Below are positions 7,244 through 14,928 of a stretch of 40,513 bases of DNA, piece after piece. Below the pieces are notes generated by a model. That model ran no database searches. It was not told the DNA's origin and saw nothing but the letters and a program-made list of their open reading frames with translations. This DNA is from a virus: positions 1 through 40,513 of IMG/VR virus record IMGVR_UViG_3300035682_000077, one strand, 5' to 3'. Position numbers and translations under genes: made by a program. Position 1 is the stretch's first letter. Each line of letters opens with the position of its first letter.

Positions 7244-8662
7244 TTATTGTTTAGTCTTTATCTGATTTAATAAAGCGTTTAATTTACTAGATTGTACGTT
7301 TGCCACAACTTTTTTTGCAGAATCTACATTTTCAGTCACTTCACCAGTTGAAGGATCAATGATTTGACTGGATGTCTTGATCTTATTCAATAAACTACTA
7401 GCACTAGATACCGGCGCTTGACCATCTCCATTACTACCATCATCAAAAATTTTCAATGTATTAACATCAAACTGCAAATCAATCTTTTGACCTACACCAC
7501 TACTACTACGAGTCTTCATCAATTGTATCTGATATTGACCACGCTCACGCATACTACGACTAGTAAAGATACCAAATACATTATCAGCCGTATTGATTTT
7601 ACTAATACCACCTGAAATATGACTATGATCAAATTCAACTTCTTCAACTGCACTACGATTTAACTGTGATGCCGTTACAAACAATACATTAAGTTCTTTG
7701 GCCAAATTACGTAATTCTTCTGATACATATTTGTCTTTAATAAATAAATCACTTGGACTAACTTTTGTACTAACTGGCATTAACAAGTCCAAATAGTCAA
7801 CACATAAGAAATCAATCTTTACATCATATTCCATTTGTAAAGTTTTGATATAGGCTCTCATATCATTAACTGTACTTTGTGCTGGCATATATTTAATCCA
7901 GAATTTACCAGATTTCTTACTTGCCATTTTGACTTTCAATTCAACATCATCAACATGTTTAAATACATCACGAGTGGCAACATCAGTAATCATACTGTCA
8001 ATACGCCATGCAGTTAATTCTTCACTTAATTCAAGTGTAATATATACACCATTAAATCCAGCTTGTGCCCAATTGGCACTTAAGTTTTGCATAAACAATG
8101 ATTTACCACTTCCAGATCCACCAGCAAAGATTTGAAGTTCTCCACGATTAAATCCACCATAGAGTTTATTATCTAATACTGGCCAACCAGTACTGATCTG
8201 ACCATTGTTGTTCTTAATTGACATTAATCTGGCTCTTGGATCAGCAAAGTAATCTGTACCCATGTTCTTTGTCAATGAGATTTGAACCGCATCTTTGATC
8301 ATCTTTTCAACTGGATCAAAGTTACCTTTCTCCAATAGATCATAACTCTTGACAATAGCTCGTTCTAATTCTTGTCTACGAGTAAACTTTTCAAACTCAT
8401 CTAAAAACCATTCAACATCACTATCTCTCATTCCTGGAATTACTTCTAACTGAACACCAGTAGTAGCATGAATCTGTGCACTATCAGGTATAGCATTATA
8501 TTTCTCACTGAATTCCATGATAAACTTTGCCGCAGATTTTAATCCCTTGTCAAAGTTTTCACTATTCATAATGTTACTGACTCTAGTATATAACTGAGCA
8601 TCAGTCATCATCATTCGTAAAAATAATTCTTGTATTTCTCTTGTATATTCAACTTGGGTCAT
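7244..8662 (-). CDS. 41: Replicative DNA helicase gp41 (DnaB-like)
   Basis: A hexameric 5'-3' replicative helicase of the T4 primosome. The N-terminal domain (1-150) is helical. The RecA-like core follows, with Walker A GGSGSGKS (181-188), Walker B FLCVDYLDLL near 290, the DnaB-type phrase VTASQLNRSA and the late motif QIQLMKTRSSSG. At 472 aa it matches the T4 protein's length. The ATG overlaps the TGA of gp61 by 4 bases (ATGA), so primase and helicase are translationally coupled, as expected of partners. Both depend on the promoter at 9679-9707. The Ser/Gln-rich C-terminus is probably flexible. Confidence 0.95.
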   Translation of the reverse strand: MTQVEYTREIQELFLRMMMTDAQLYTRVSNIMNSENFDKGLKSAAKFIMEFSEKYNAIPDSAQIHATTGVQLEVIPGMRDSDVEWFLDEFEKFTRRQELERAIVKSYDLLEKGNFDPVEKMIKDAVQISLTKNMGTDYFADPRARLMSIKNNNGQISTGWPVLDNKLYGGFNRGELQIFAGGSGSGKSLFMQNLSANWAQAGFNGVYITLELSEELTAWRIDSMITDVATRDVFKHVDDVELKVKMASKKSGKFWIKYMPAQSTVNDMRAYIKTLQMEYDVKIDFLCVDYLDLLMPVSTKVSPSDLFIKDKYVSEELRNLAKELNVLFVTASQLNRSAVEEVEFDHSHISGGISKINTADNVFGIFTSRSMRERGQYQIQLMKTRSSSGVGQKIDLQFDVNTLKIFDDGSNGDGQAPVSSASSLLNKIKTSSQIIDPSTGEVTENVDSAKKVVANVQSSKLNALLNQIKTKQ

Positions 8663-9651
8663 TTAAATCGTTTTCTCATCATTTCAATTTTTATCTTGTT
8701 CGTTGTTTCATGTTGTAGTATACTTAGTAGAGTTGGTAGTCTTCCATAGAATTTAACTGCATCGTTTACATCTTTTATATCATCATTCCATGGTGGTATA
8801 CTAACTGAATAATTTAACTCTAACGCTCTATCACAAATGTTCATACCAGTTTTGTCTCTATCTGGAACAACAATGATTTTTCTGTATAACTTACGTAAAA
8901 TGGCAGCCTGTTCATCAAGTATAGTATTGCCCATAACGGCACAACCACCAATACTAATAGCATCAAACTGACCTTCAACTACAATACAAACTTCCCAATC
9001 TTTTTGTTGACCATCTATATTAAAAACAAAACCACGTTGTTGTTCGGATATATACTTAGGCTTACGATCATCTAGAAATCTACTAGTATTACCAACTAAT
9101 TGTTCCTGATAATAATAGGGAATAATTATTCTATTTTTGTTTCTTCCTTCCGCCTCTGGTGTAATATAAAATCTATAATCATCTAATTCAATAGAACGAG
9201 ATTTTAAATAATCAATATATACTTGATGAGTAGCATCAGTAGAATCAATTCTTTCACTATATTCTGGTAAGTCTACTGAATGAAAATTAGCCATGAAGAA
9301 GTTTGACTTTTTACTGAATCTGGCTAGAGTATTATCTTCACGAACTTTCAATGTTTCCATCATTAGACGATCAATAGTAGGTTGATCTGCGCCCATCCAA
9401 TCTAATAATTGTTTGAATCTTTCTGATAATAAATGACCAGATGAATAACCAGTTTTAAATCCACAATTGAAACAACTGTAATTTACTTTTTCATCACTGA
9501 TTATTAAACCAGCACGACCACGAGTATCTGCAGTTTCACCATTATGATGACAACATACACCATTACCAGACAACCAACCTCCTGCCGAACGTTTAATACG
9601 TCTTCCATTTTGCCATAAACTTATGATGGTTTCAATTACAGTATTGGTCAT
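8659..9651 (-). CDS. 61: DNA primase gp61 (zinc-binding and TOPRIM)
   Basis: It makes RNA primers for lagging-strand synthesis with gp41. The N-terminal zinc site is seen in GVCCHHNGE (about 31-39) and CFNCGF (60-65). The TOPRIM core shows the glutamate motif VVEGQFDAIS (about 222-231) and the DxD motif VVPDRDKTG (about 257-265). At 330 aa it is close to the T4 length (342). The start is ATG 9651, with only a poor Shine-Dalgarno sequence, after an AT-rich leader downstream of a hairpin-promoter element. The stop overlaps the gp41 start. Confidence 0.93.
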   Translation of the reverse strand: MTNTVIETIISLWQNGRRIKRSAGGWLSGNGVCCHHNGETADTRGRAGLIISDEKVNYSCFNCGFKTGYSSGHLLSERFKQLLDWMGADQPTIDRLMMETLKVREDNTLARFSKKSNFFMANFHSVDLPEYSERIDSTDATHQVYIDYLKSRSIELDDYRFYITPEAEGRNKNRIIIPYYYQEQLVGNTSRFLDDRKPKYISEQQRGFVFNIDGQQKDWEVCIVVEGQFDAISIGGCAVMGNTILDEQAAILRKLYRKIIVVPDRDKTGMNICDRALELNYSVSIPPWNDDIKDVNDAVKFYGRLPTLLSILQHETTNKIKIEMMRKRFK

Positions 9652-9668
9652 ATTAATAAAAAATAAAA

Positions 9669-9691
9669 GTCATAGTATATTATACTATGAC
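9669..9691 (-). terminator. Hairpin terminator containing a promoter -10 box
   Basis: GTCATAGTATA and its exact complement flank a single base. On the minus strand it is followed by TTTTATTTTTT, a good leftward terminator for the 267-aa structural gene. The -10 box (TATAAT) of the primase promoter lies in the centre of the palindrome. Confidence 0.7.
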
Positions 9692-9707
9692 CTGTGAAAA
9701 AAATCAA
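9679..9707 (-). promoter_or_regulatory. 61: Sigma70-type promoter for gp61-gp41
   Basis: TTGATT (9707-9702), 17 bp, TATAAT (9684-9679). Transcription would start inside the hairpin and remove its 5' arm, so the hairpin would form only in read-through RNA from upstream. Confidence 0.75.
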
Positions 9708-9720
9708 TTGTATTGGATAC

Positions 9721-10524
9721 TTATCTAGCCAATATTTCTACTACATCACCTTGAAGAAAACTAGTATTTGGTATAACTGGATATGTTCCAGTATTGACAA
9801 TCATCATTCTAACAAAAGGATGATATCCTTGAACATTAAATCCTTCAGTGATTGTTTCTGCTGTATAACTAACTGAAGCAGCAAGAGGATACCATAAACT
9901 AAAATCTCCAAGAGTACTACCTTGTAATTGAATATTACCAGTAAAGTTTTCAAAAGTTACTTGAAGTGATAATACAGGAGCTTCAGCCGTATTAATATAA
10001 CTACTATAGTATGTCACTGGTTGACCTGAACTTAATGGTGGTACATGACTTGGAATAGTTACTACTTTACTTGGTACAAATGATGGTAATACACTATTAA
10101 CAATTCTAATTATACCACGTGCACCACCTTGACTATCTACAAATACTGGATAGTCAAATGTATCAATTGGTATTTCTAAACTATAATAACAATATTGAGT
10201 ATTAATGTTTTCAATATCATCTTTAGTTAATGATAAACTGGTTAATCCAGTAACTGGTAGCACTGGTGTTAATGTCTTTTGTATAAGAATAGCAGTGCCA
10301 TCAGCGTTCAATATTCTGCAAGTTATAACTTTACCACTAATATTAACTGGTTTTTGATTTTGATTGATGAACGAAAATTCAAGCAGATTGTCCACGCCGC
10401 GACTGATTATTAGGTCTTTAGAATACACTTTTTCATAACTCCTTTGTGCGCCATCTGGTGAACGTTCCAATAAAACCACCAGCTGGCGTTGATTGTATAA
10501 ATAAACTTGTGTCTGAGCTGTCAC
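9721..10524 (-). CDS. Virion protein, baseplate-type beta protein (267 aa)
   Basis: A beta-rich protein without membrane segments. The first 100 residues resemble the N-terminal domain seen in baseplate upper-type proteins: NLLEFSFINQNQKPVNISG, then KVITCRILNADG, that is, a strand-turn-strand around an added polymer-like property. The C-terminal 80 residues are another beta domain (QVTFENFTGNIQLQGS, FVRMMIVNTGTYPV). It starts with GTG (10524-10522) behind AAAGGA and a GATAAATA late promoter, and ends before a strong hairpin. It is an isolated structural gene set among replication genes. The baseplate assignment is an inference. Confidence 0.6.
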   Translation of the reverse strand: MTAQTQVYLYNQRQLVVLLERSPDGAQRSYEKVYSKDLIISRGVDNLLEFSFINQNQKPVNISGKVITCRILNADGTAILIQKTLTPVLPVTGLTSLSLTKDDIENINTQYCYYSLEIPIDTFDYPVFVDSQGGARGIIRIVNSVLPSFVPSKVVTIPSHVPPLSSGQPVTYYSSYINTAEAPVLSLQVTFENFTGNIQLQGSTLGDFSLWYPLAASVSYTAETITEGFNVQGYHPFVRMMIVNTGTYPVIPNTSFLQGDVVEILAR

Positions 10525-10550
10525 AATAATATGTCCTTTACTCTATAGAT

Positions 10551-10558
10551 TATTTATC
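10551..10558 (-). promoter_or_regulatory. Late promoter GATAAATA
   Basis: GATAAATAATCTATAG lies 26 bases before the GTG start of the 267-aa structural gene, followed by AAAGGA as ribosome site. It lies immediately before the divergent rightward gene at 10564. Confidence 0.65.
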
Positions 10559-10563
10559 AATAC

Positions 10564-10941
10564 ATGGTCAATGAATTTTTTCAGAAATTAAGCGCGAATC
10601 ACCCGTTCATTACGGTTTGTACCTATGCAAATCTAGAATACGTTGGGATTATACAAAATAAAGATGATGTTGTTACTACATTGTATGACTATGGTAGTAT
10701 TGTTGAACATGATTTAAAGATATTATTCTTAGAATTAGGTGAAAATTGGTGGTGGGAAAGTAATAGATTGATACCAATTAATATATTTCTCAGAGATGAT
10801 TGGTCAGTATTCAGACCCTATCTAAAAACATTCAATAATAAAGGGTTAAATGTATTACATGGCCCAACAACCAGTTTAAATGAACTGGCAAAAAAACGAA
10901 TTAAACGTAGAAGTATTACTCTAGTTAAAAAGATGCTCTGA
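10564..10941 (+). CDS. Conserved-type hypothetical, only rightward gene (125 aa)
   Basis: The only gene on the plus strand. It reads MVNEFFQKLSANHPFITVCTYANLEYVGIIQNKDDVV with a small beta-barrel-like start (TYANLEYVGIIQN), then GENWWWESNRLIPINIFL, and a very basic end (KKRIKRRSITLVKKML). I recall similar proteins in other T4-like marine phages without a known function. The basic tail suggests nucleic-acid contact. It is divergent from the structural gene, and its last 21 bases overlap the end of the DnaE-like gene on the other strand. No clear promoter or Shine-Dalgarno sequence is seen before ATG 10564. Confidence 0.75.
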   Translation: MVNEFFQKLSANHPFITVCTYANLEYVGIIQNKDDVVTTLYDYGSIVEHDLKILFLELGENWWWESNRLIPINIFLRDDWSVFRPYLKTFNNKGLNVLHGPTTSLNELAKKRIKRRSITLVKKML

Positions 10942-11532
10942 TAATTGATGTACAGTTGGATCTTGTTCTAACAAATTCATATGAATTCCTACCAAATGAG
11001 CATAAGCACAGGAATGTGACTTCTTGAATGAATAACTTTCTTCATCTTTATCCCAAATTGTTTTACTAATCTCTTTCCATGTTTTACCAATTAAATGTTT
11101 TTTTCCTGGTCTAATCAATGAAATAAACATAGATAATCTTGGTATACTATTAATTGGTTCTGGAATTTTTAACATAGTTTCATAATGATAAGAATTACCA
11201 ATCTGAATCAATTTGTCAAAGAATTCACGATCTTGTAATTTTAACCAATTTGGTTCTTTCATCAATTCAATTAAATGCGATTCATCTTTGATTAGTTTAT
11301 ATAACCAAACGTTTAATAAATCTAATTTAATATATCCACGATTTTCACATTCAGTATAATCAATTGAAGTCATATCATAAGAAGAATCATAGGGTATATC
11401 AGTTACATATATACCACTACCATGTTTACGAATGGGTGATACATTTCTCATAGCCGCACTAGTATATTCAATATGTTCTAATAATATATTACGATCACCA
11501 AAATCTAAATCAATATCGGCACTAAATTTCAT
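10921..11532 (-). CDS. Miniature DNA polymerase III alpha-like protein (203 aa)
   Basis: The sequence follows, in order, short landmark motifs of the bacterial DnaE catalytic core. SADIDLDF (4-11) matches DnaE PDFDVDF, which holds two catalytic aspartates. KHGSGIYVTDIP (36-47) matches KHAGGVVIAP. SIDYTECENRGYIKLDLLN (56-74) matches the segment ending KFDFLG, whose Asp is the third catalytic residue (here Asp71). SLIRPGK (138-144) matches LFRPGP. YSFKKSHSCAYAHL (167-180) matches YGFNKSHSAAYAL. The PHP, full thumb, beta-binding and OB parts are absent. It is the last cistron of a four-gene early operon, and its start overlaps the previous stop. The role is unknown; it could be a reduced polymerase, or a host Pol III mimic or inhibitor. 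Confidence 0.6.
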   Translation of the reverse strand: MKFSADIDLDFGDRNILLEHIEYTSAAMRNVSPIRKHGSGIYVTDIPYDSSYDMTSIDYTECENRGYIKLDLLNVWLYKLIKDESHLIELMKEPNWLKLQDREFFDKLIQIGNSYHYETMLKIPEPINSIPRLSMFISLIRPGKKHLIGKTWKEISKTIWDKDEESYSFKKSHSCAYAHLVGIHMNLLEQDPTVHQLSEHLFN

Positions 11533-12236
11533 AAACCCTCAATTTGAGCAATAACTGAATTAATCATTTTTGTTTCTTCATTATCACGTTTGAATTTAAT
11601 ATTCCAACGTTCTGGATCAATATATGGATAGATAAGATTTCGTTGATCATCATTTAATCTACTTAAAAATTCTACACCAGTTTTACTTTGATATACCATC
11701 CATGGACTAATTTTACCATTGACTATCTGATAACATAATTTATTTACATTAACATATTTAAATACATCACGTAATTGTAGATTTTCATTTTCGCTTAGTG
11801 TTAACATATTATCTACTGAACGTTTGACAGCTAACATACCATCTTCACTTCTAAGATGTAGAATCAAATATTTTGTATATACTTTATCACTATTCCAATT
11901 ATCTAGTGGTGTATTATCTTTAAGTAGTTGGTTCACATATCCTAGTGGATCAACTACTGAAGCTTCTACACAATACAAACCAAACTTGACAAAACCAACA
12001 TAATAAGCACTGCCAATAAAGTCAATATATTCCTTTTTCTTTTTAAATGGTTGAATTGTTTTATAGAATTTAAGCCAAGATTCATATGCAATTCTATTAG
12101 CGGGTTTATCTTTTTCTTGCCAACGTCTTTTCTGCTCACATAAATGTTTGAGCAAATTGCCAGGTTTTACAAAATTTCTTTTGCAATGTTCACAGCGATA
12201 TTCTTCTGACTGTTCAGTTTCCACTTTCTCTTTCAT
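11529..12236 (-). CDS. Zinc-finger protein of unknown function (235 aa)
   Basis: A C2H2/C2HC-like finger opens the protein: CEHCKRNFVKPGNLLKHLC (about 14-32, with two Cys, one His and one Cys). It is followed by a basic stretch and a helical body with FVKFGLYCVEASVVDPLGYV and KISPWMVYQSKTGVEFLSRL. I recall cyanophage proteins with the same layout and no assigned role. The N-terminal finger suggests DNA, RNA or protein binding. Its start lies 23 bases inside the preceding gene, and its stop overlaps the start of the DnaE-like gene, so the two are probably made together. Confidence 0.65.
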   Translation of the reverse strand: MKEKVETEQSEEYRCEHCKRNFVKPGNLLKHLCEQKRRWQEKDKPANRIAYESWLKFYKTIQPFKKKKEYIDFIGSAYYVGFVKFGLYCVEASVVDPLGYVNQLLKDNTPLDNWNSDKVYTKYLILHLRSEDGMLAVKRSVDNMLTLSENENLQLRDVFKYVNVNKLCYQIVNGKISPWMVYQSKTGVEFLSRLNDDQRNLIYPYIDPERWNIKFKRDNEETKMINSVIAQIEGL

Positions 12237-12807
12237 AGTCTTTGATATCTTCTTCTGATATTAGTTCGCCCATTAAGTTCAAATCTGCTCGTTTCATATT
12301 AGGAAACATTTCTGCCAATTTGAATAAATGACGTTGTGTGTTAGTATATTGAACACTGACTTCTTCTAATACATCAGGCTTTAATCCAGAATATATTTTA
12401 GAAAAGTATTCTTTAACATCTTTTTTAACTGCTTTATCTTTTAACTCAATCACTTTTGGTTTCATATGTGGAATCCAAGCGTGTTTTTGATTACCAATTC
12501 CTGGACTAGCAGAACATAACATTAACCATTGTAATTCAGGATGATCTTTAACATGTTCGTTAAACAAATATTTATTAACATATTCGTTTGTACTACCCAA
12601 ATAATATTCTGCCACTGGCCCATTTTTTGTTACAGAACTAACCCAATGAGTCATCATATATGGTACAAATTTCTTTTTCTGATCTTCAGTAAGATTTTTA
12701 TACCAGTTATAATTCTTTGAATCAATAGCAGATAGTGCTTTAAATAAATCAAAGTCTTGATTGGTAAATTTCTCATCTACTGAAACTGCTGGTTTTTTAG
12801 TTGCCAT
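12214..12807 (-). CDS. Conserved-type hypothetical in the DnaE-like operon (197 aa)
   Basis: A soluble, mainly helical protein. Readable phrases are FDLFKALSAIDSKNYNWY, LQWLMLCSASPGIGNQKHAW, KKDVKEYFSKIY and the acidic end LISEEDIKDYERE. I considered the clamp-loader small subunit gp62 because of similar size (187 aa in T4) and a vaguely similar LMxxxxP pattern, but the match is too weak. The TAATG overlap with the preceding gene shows translational coupling. Its fixed company with zinc-finger and DnaE-like proteins suggests a replication-linked job. Confidence 0.6.
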   Translation of the reverse strand: MATKKPAVSVDEKFTNQDFDLFKALSAIDSKNYNWYKNLTEDQKKKFVPYMMTHWVSSVTKNGPVAEYYLGSTNEYVNKYLFNEHVKDHPELQWLMLCSASPGIGNQKHAWIPHMKPKVIELKDKAVKKDVKEYFSKIYSGLKPDVLEEVSVQYTNTQRHLFKLAEMFPNMKRADLNLMGELISEEDIKDYERESGN

Positions 12808-13307
12808 TAAAATGCCTGTGAGTAGTCCACAATTTCACAATTACGACTGATTTCTTTTACAAAATATATACAACGTGGTTTTTGATCTTCTTCAATTGGT
12901 ACACATAAGAATTGTCCATTCTTTAATCTAGGTGCATACCATGTTACATCATGATACACATCTAAGATTTCAATGTCAAGAAAACTGGGTCTAAATCCAC
13001 TTAATGGATTAAATTCAAATGCTCTAAATCCACGATCATTGATACTGGTTAATGGTAGAGTTTCTAAATCACCCATCTCACTTTCACCAATAAGAATTTG
13101 CCAATCTAACGGCATCTTAATAGTACAATCTCCAATACGTAATACTAATGCCGGACTATTAAAACTTTCTAAAAATATTAGAGGAATATAATGATAATCT
13201 ACATTTTGTGGATTACTATTATCTAATATGGCAAATCTAAGATCATCTATTTCTTCTGGTAGATTTTCCAGATTGTAAGAGCAATTGTCTAATGTTAAAA
13301 TCTTAAT
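12807..13307 (-). CDS. Hypothetical protein with apparent AUU start (166 aa)
   Basis: The first ATG of the frame is at 13115, but the open frame runs 64 codons further upstream with protein-like sequence (ILTLDNCSYNLENLPEEI, YHYIPLIFLESFNSPALVL). There is no ATG, GTG or TTG in that extension. An ATT at 13307-13305 has GGAG exactly 7 bases upstream, and an in-frame TAA lies 9 codons before it. A sigma70-type promoter gives a leader of about 15 bases. AUU starts are known for infC and allow control by IF3. The rest reads MPLDWQILIGESEMGDLETLPL and WYAPRLKNGQFLCVPI, a beta-rich protein of unknown function. It is the first cistron of the four-gene operon. Confidence 0.7.
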   Translation of the reverse strand: MKILTLDNCSYNLENLPEEIDDLRFAILDNSNPQNVDYHYIPLIFLESFNSPALVLRIGDCTIKMPLDWQILIGESEMGDLETLPLTSINDRGFRAFEFNPLSGFRPSFLDIEILDVYHDVTWYAPRLKNGQFLCVPIEEDQKPRCIYFVKEISRNCEIVDYSQAF

Positions 13308-13328
13308 TTTATTTCTCCAATAGTAAAC

Positions 13329-13357
13329 ATTTTACTATATAGGCGATGATTTGTCAA
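13329..13357 (-). promoter_or_regulatory. Sigma70-type promoter for the AUU-start operon
   Basis: TTGACA (13357-13352), 17 bp, TAAAAT (13334-13329). It gives a short leader with GGAG before the ATT. Confidence 0.85.
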
Positions 13358-13380
13358 GTGATTATGGATATTTGTCATAA

Positions 13381-14838
13381 TCATCTATATTTGAATTTCT
13401 CTATCGTGAAGGGATAGTTTGCTTCACGATAAAACTCTTTTCGTTTAGTTAAATGACGTTTAGCAAATCTACAACTACTGGTTAGATCCCAAATTTGAAC
13501 GAAATCTTTATCTTCCGCTTTTCTAATACCACGTCCAATACTCTGAATAACTCTTGTGAAACTTTTTCCAGATTCAACCATAACCAAATTAAAAATTCTT
13601 GGTATGTTAAGTCCAACTGCAGCAATACCATATGTGGCAATAATTACTTTATCATCACTGGTTGCTACTTCATCATACTCAACTTTTCTAACTTTTGTTT
13701 TATCTTTACCACTCAGAAATACACTATTAGGTATTCTAGCAGCCAATTCATGTCCAGCAGCCACACGATCAACCAAGATCAATGTATTACCAGTTTCAAT
13801 AATCTTTTCTATAATCAAACTAAGAGCATCAAGTCTATTTCTATCTTCAAGTAAATGTTTAAGTTCAGATTGATAATCACCAAATTCTAATTCATCTTGT
13901 AGTTGTACAATGTTAACATGACACTTGGATAATACATTCTTTTCTTGTAACTCTGAGGCTGATAATTTATTAATTACTGAACCAATACTAACCATTAAAG
14001 CAGCATAAGCATATTTGTCTTTGGGAATTGTACCGGTTAATCCCCAACGAATTGGTATCTGTGAGAATACACCAGTAAGTAATGTCTTAAGAGCATCTGC
14101 CTTAGCCATATGAACTTCATCTACCATAACCAATACTACATCTTCAATAAATTCTTGAATAGTTATATTTGCCGTACCGTCTTTGGTATTCTTCAATAGA
14201 TTGTTTAAACTTTGCCATGTACATATTGTATGTTTACGACCAAACTCTTTACGATCACCATAATATACACCAACATCTAGACCTAAATTAATATAATCTG
14301 CCTCTGTTTGTGTAACTAAATCTTTGTTTGGTACAATTACAATTGATCTACCATATGGTTCTACTCTATAAGACAGAGCGGCAGTCATAAGAGTTTTACC
14401 AGCACCAGTGGCAATTTCTTGTAATGATTGTGGATTGGCCAAAAAGTTATTGACAATTGCAATTTGATAGTCACGTAGAATTACAGGTTGACCTTCACGT
14501 TCATGACCTTTGGGCCAGAATTTACCATCAAATGTATGTTCATCTACTAAATCAAATGAGAATGTGGTATTATAATCTCTAGTATCTATTAGTTCAACAT
14601 CATAGTTTCGTTGATCTAGATATTCTAGTATATCGGGTAATAGATTAATGTATGTGGATCCACTCAATTGAAAATAGGATACTTTCCCATTCCAACGACC
14701 CAATCGGACACTTGGTTGATATCGTGCGCCAGGAATTTCATACTCAAACATTTTGACCAACGCTCTACGATCAACAACATCCAAGTCTTCAATTTTTACG
14801 TTTACTTCATCTTTAATTATTAATTTACACTGTCTCAT
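13381..14838 (-). CDS. uvsW: UvsW-type recombination helicase
   Basis: A superfamily 2 helicase that unwinds branched DNA and R-loops and helps switch from origin- to recombination-dependent replication. An N-terminal substrate domain (1-115) precedes the helicase: RDYQIAI (Q motif), Walker A ATGAGKT (143-149), Walker B MVDEVHMAKAD (near 240), motif III GLTGTIP, motif VI QSIGRGIRKAED. At 485 aa it is shorter than T4 UvsW (587 aa). A consensus sigma70 promoter has its TATAAT 7 bases before ATG 14838, so the mRNA is probably leaderless. Confidence 0.93.
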   Translation of the reverse strand: MRQCKLIIKDEVNVKIEDLDVVDRRALVKMFEYEIPGARYQPSVRLGRWNGKVSYFQLSGSTYINLLPDILEYLDQRNYDVELIDTRDYNTTFSFDLVDEHTFDGKFWPKGHEREGQPVILRDYQIAIVNNFLANPQSLQEIATGAGKTLMTAALSYRVEPYGRSIVIVPNKDLVTQTEADYINLGLDVGVYYGDRKEFGRKHTICTWQSLNNLLKNTKDGTANITIQEFIEDVVLVMVDEVHMAKADALKTLLTGVFSQIPIRWGLTGTIPKDKYAYAALMVSIGSVINKLSASELQEKNVLSKCHVNIVQLQDELEFGDYQSELKHLLEDRNRLDALSLIIEKIIETGNTLILVDRVAAGHELAARIPNSVFLSGKDKTKVRKVEYDEVATSDDKVIIATYGIAAVGLNIPRIFNLVMVESGKSFTRVIQSIGRGIRKAEDKDFVQIWDLTSSCRFAKRHLTKRKEFYREANYPFTIEKFKYR

Positions 14839-14845
14839 AGTAAGT

Positions 14846-14874
14846 ATTATACTTATCTTATTATACTATGTCAA
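14846..14874 (-). promoter_or_regulatory. uvsW: Sigma70-type promoter for uvsW
   Basis: TTGACA (14874-14869), 17 bp, TATAAT (14851-14846), then ACTTACT and the ATG. It is a consensus promoter with essentially no leader. Confidence 0.9.
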
Positions 14875-14884
14875 GTGATTAGGC

Positions 14885-14914
14885 AAACAAAAGCCCCAAT
14901 TAAGGGGCTTTTTT
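14885..14914 (-). terminator. Terminator, GC-rich stem, usable in both directions
   Basis: AAAAGCCCC/GGGGCTTTT arms (14889-14897 and 14904-14912) with a 6-base loop. T-runs occur on both strands. It ends the AAA+ gene and stands directly before the uvsW -35 box. Confidence 0.88.
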
Positions 14915-14928
14915 GACACTAGATAAAA

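Noticed and set aside
12214-12807. Possible clamp-loader subunit gp62
   Set aside because: Only size and one loose LMxxxxP-type pattern agree. No gp44 or gp45 gene is adjacent, so the name would be a guess.
13495-13873. Plus-strand open frames opposite uvsW
   Set aside because: Rich in Asn, Ser and Phe as expected from the antisense of AT-rich coding DNA. The uvsW motifs on the other strand explain the region.
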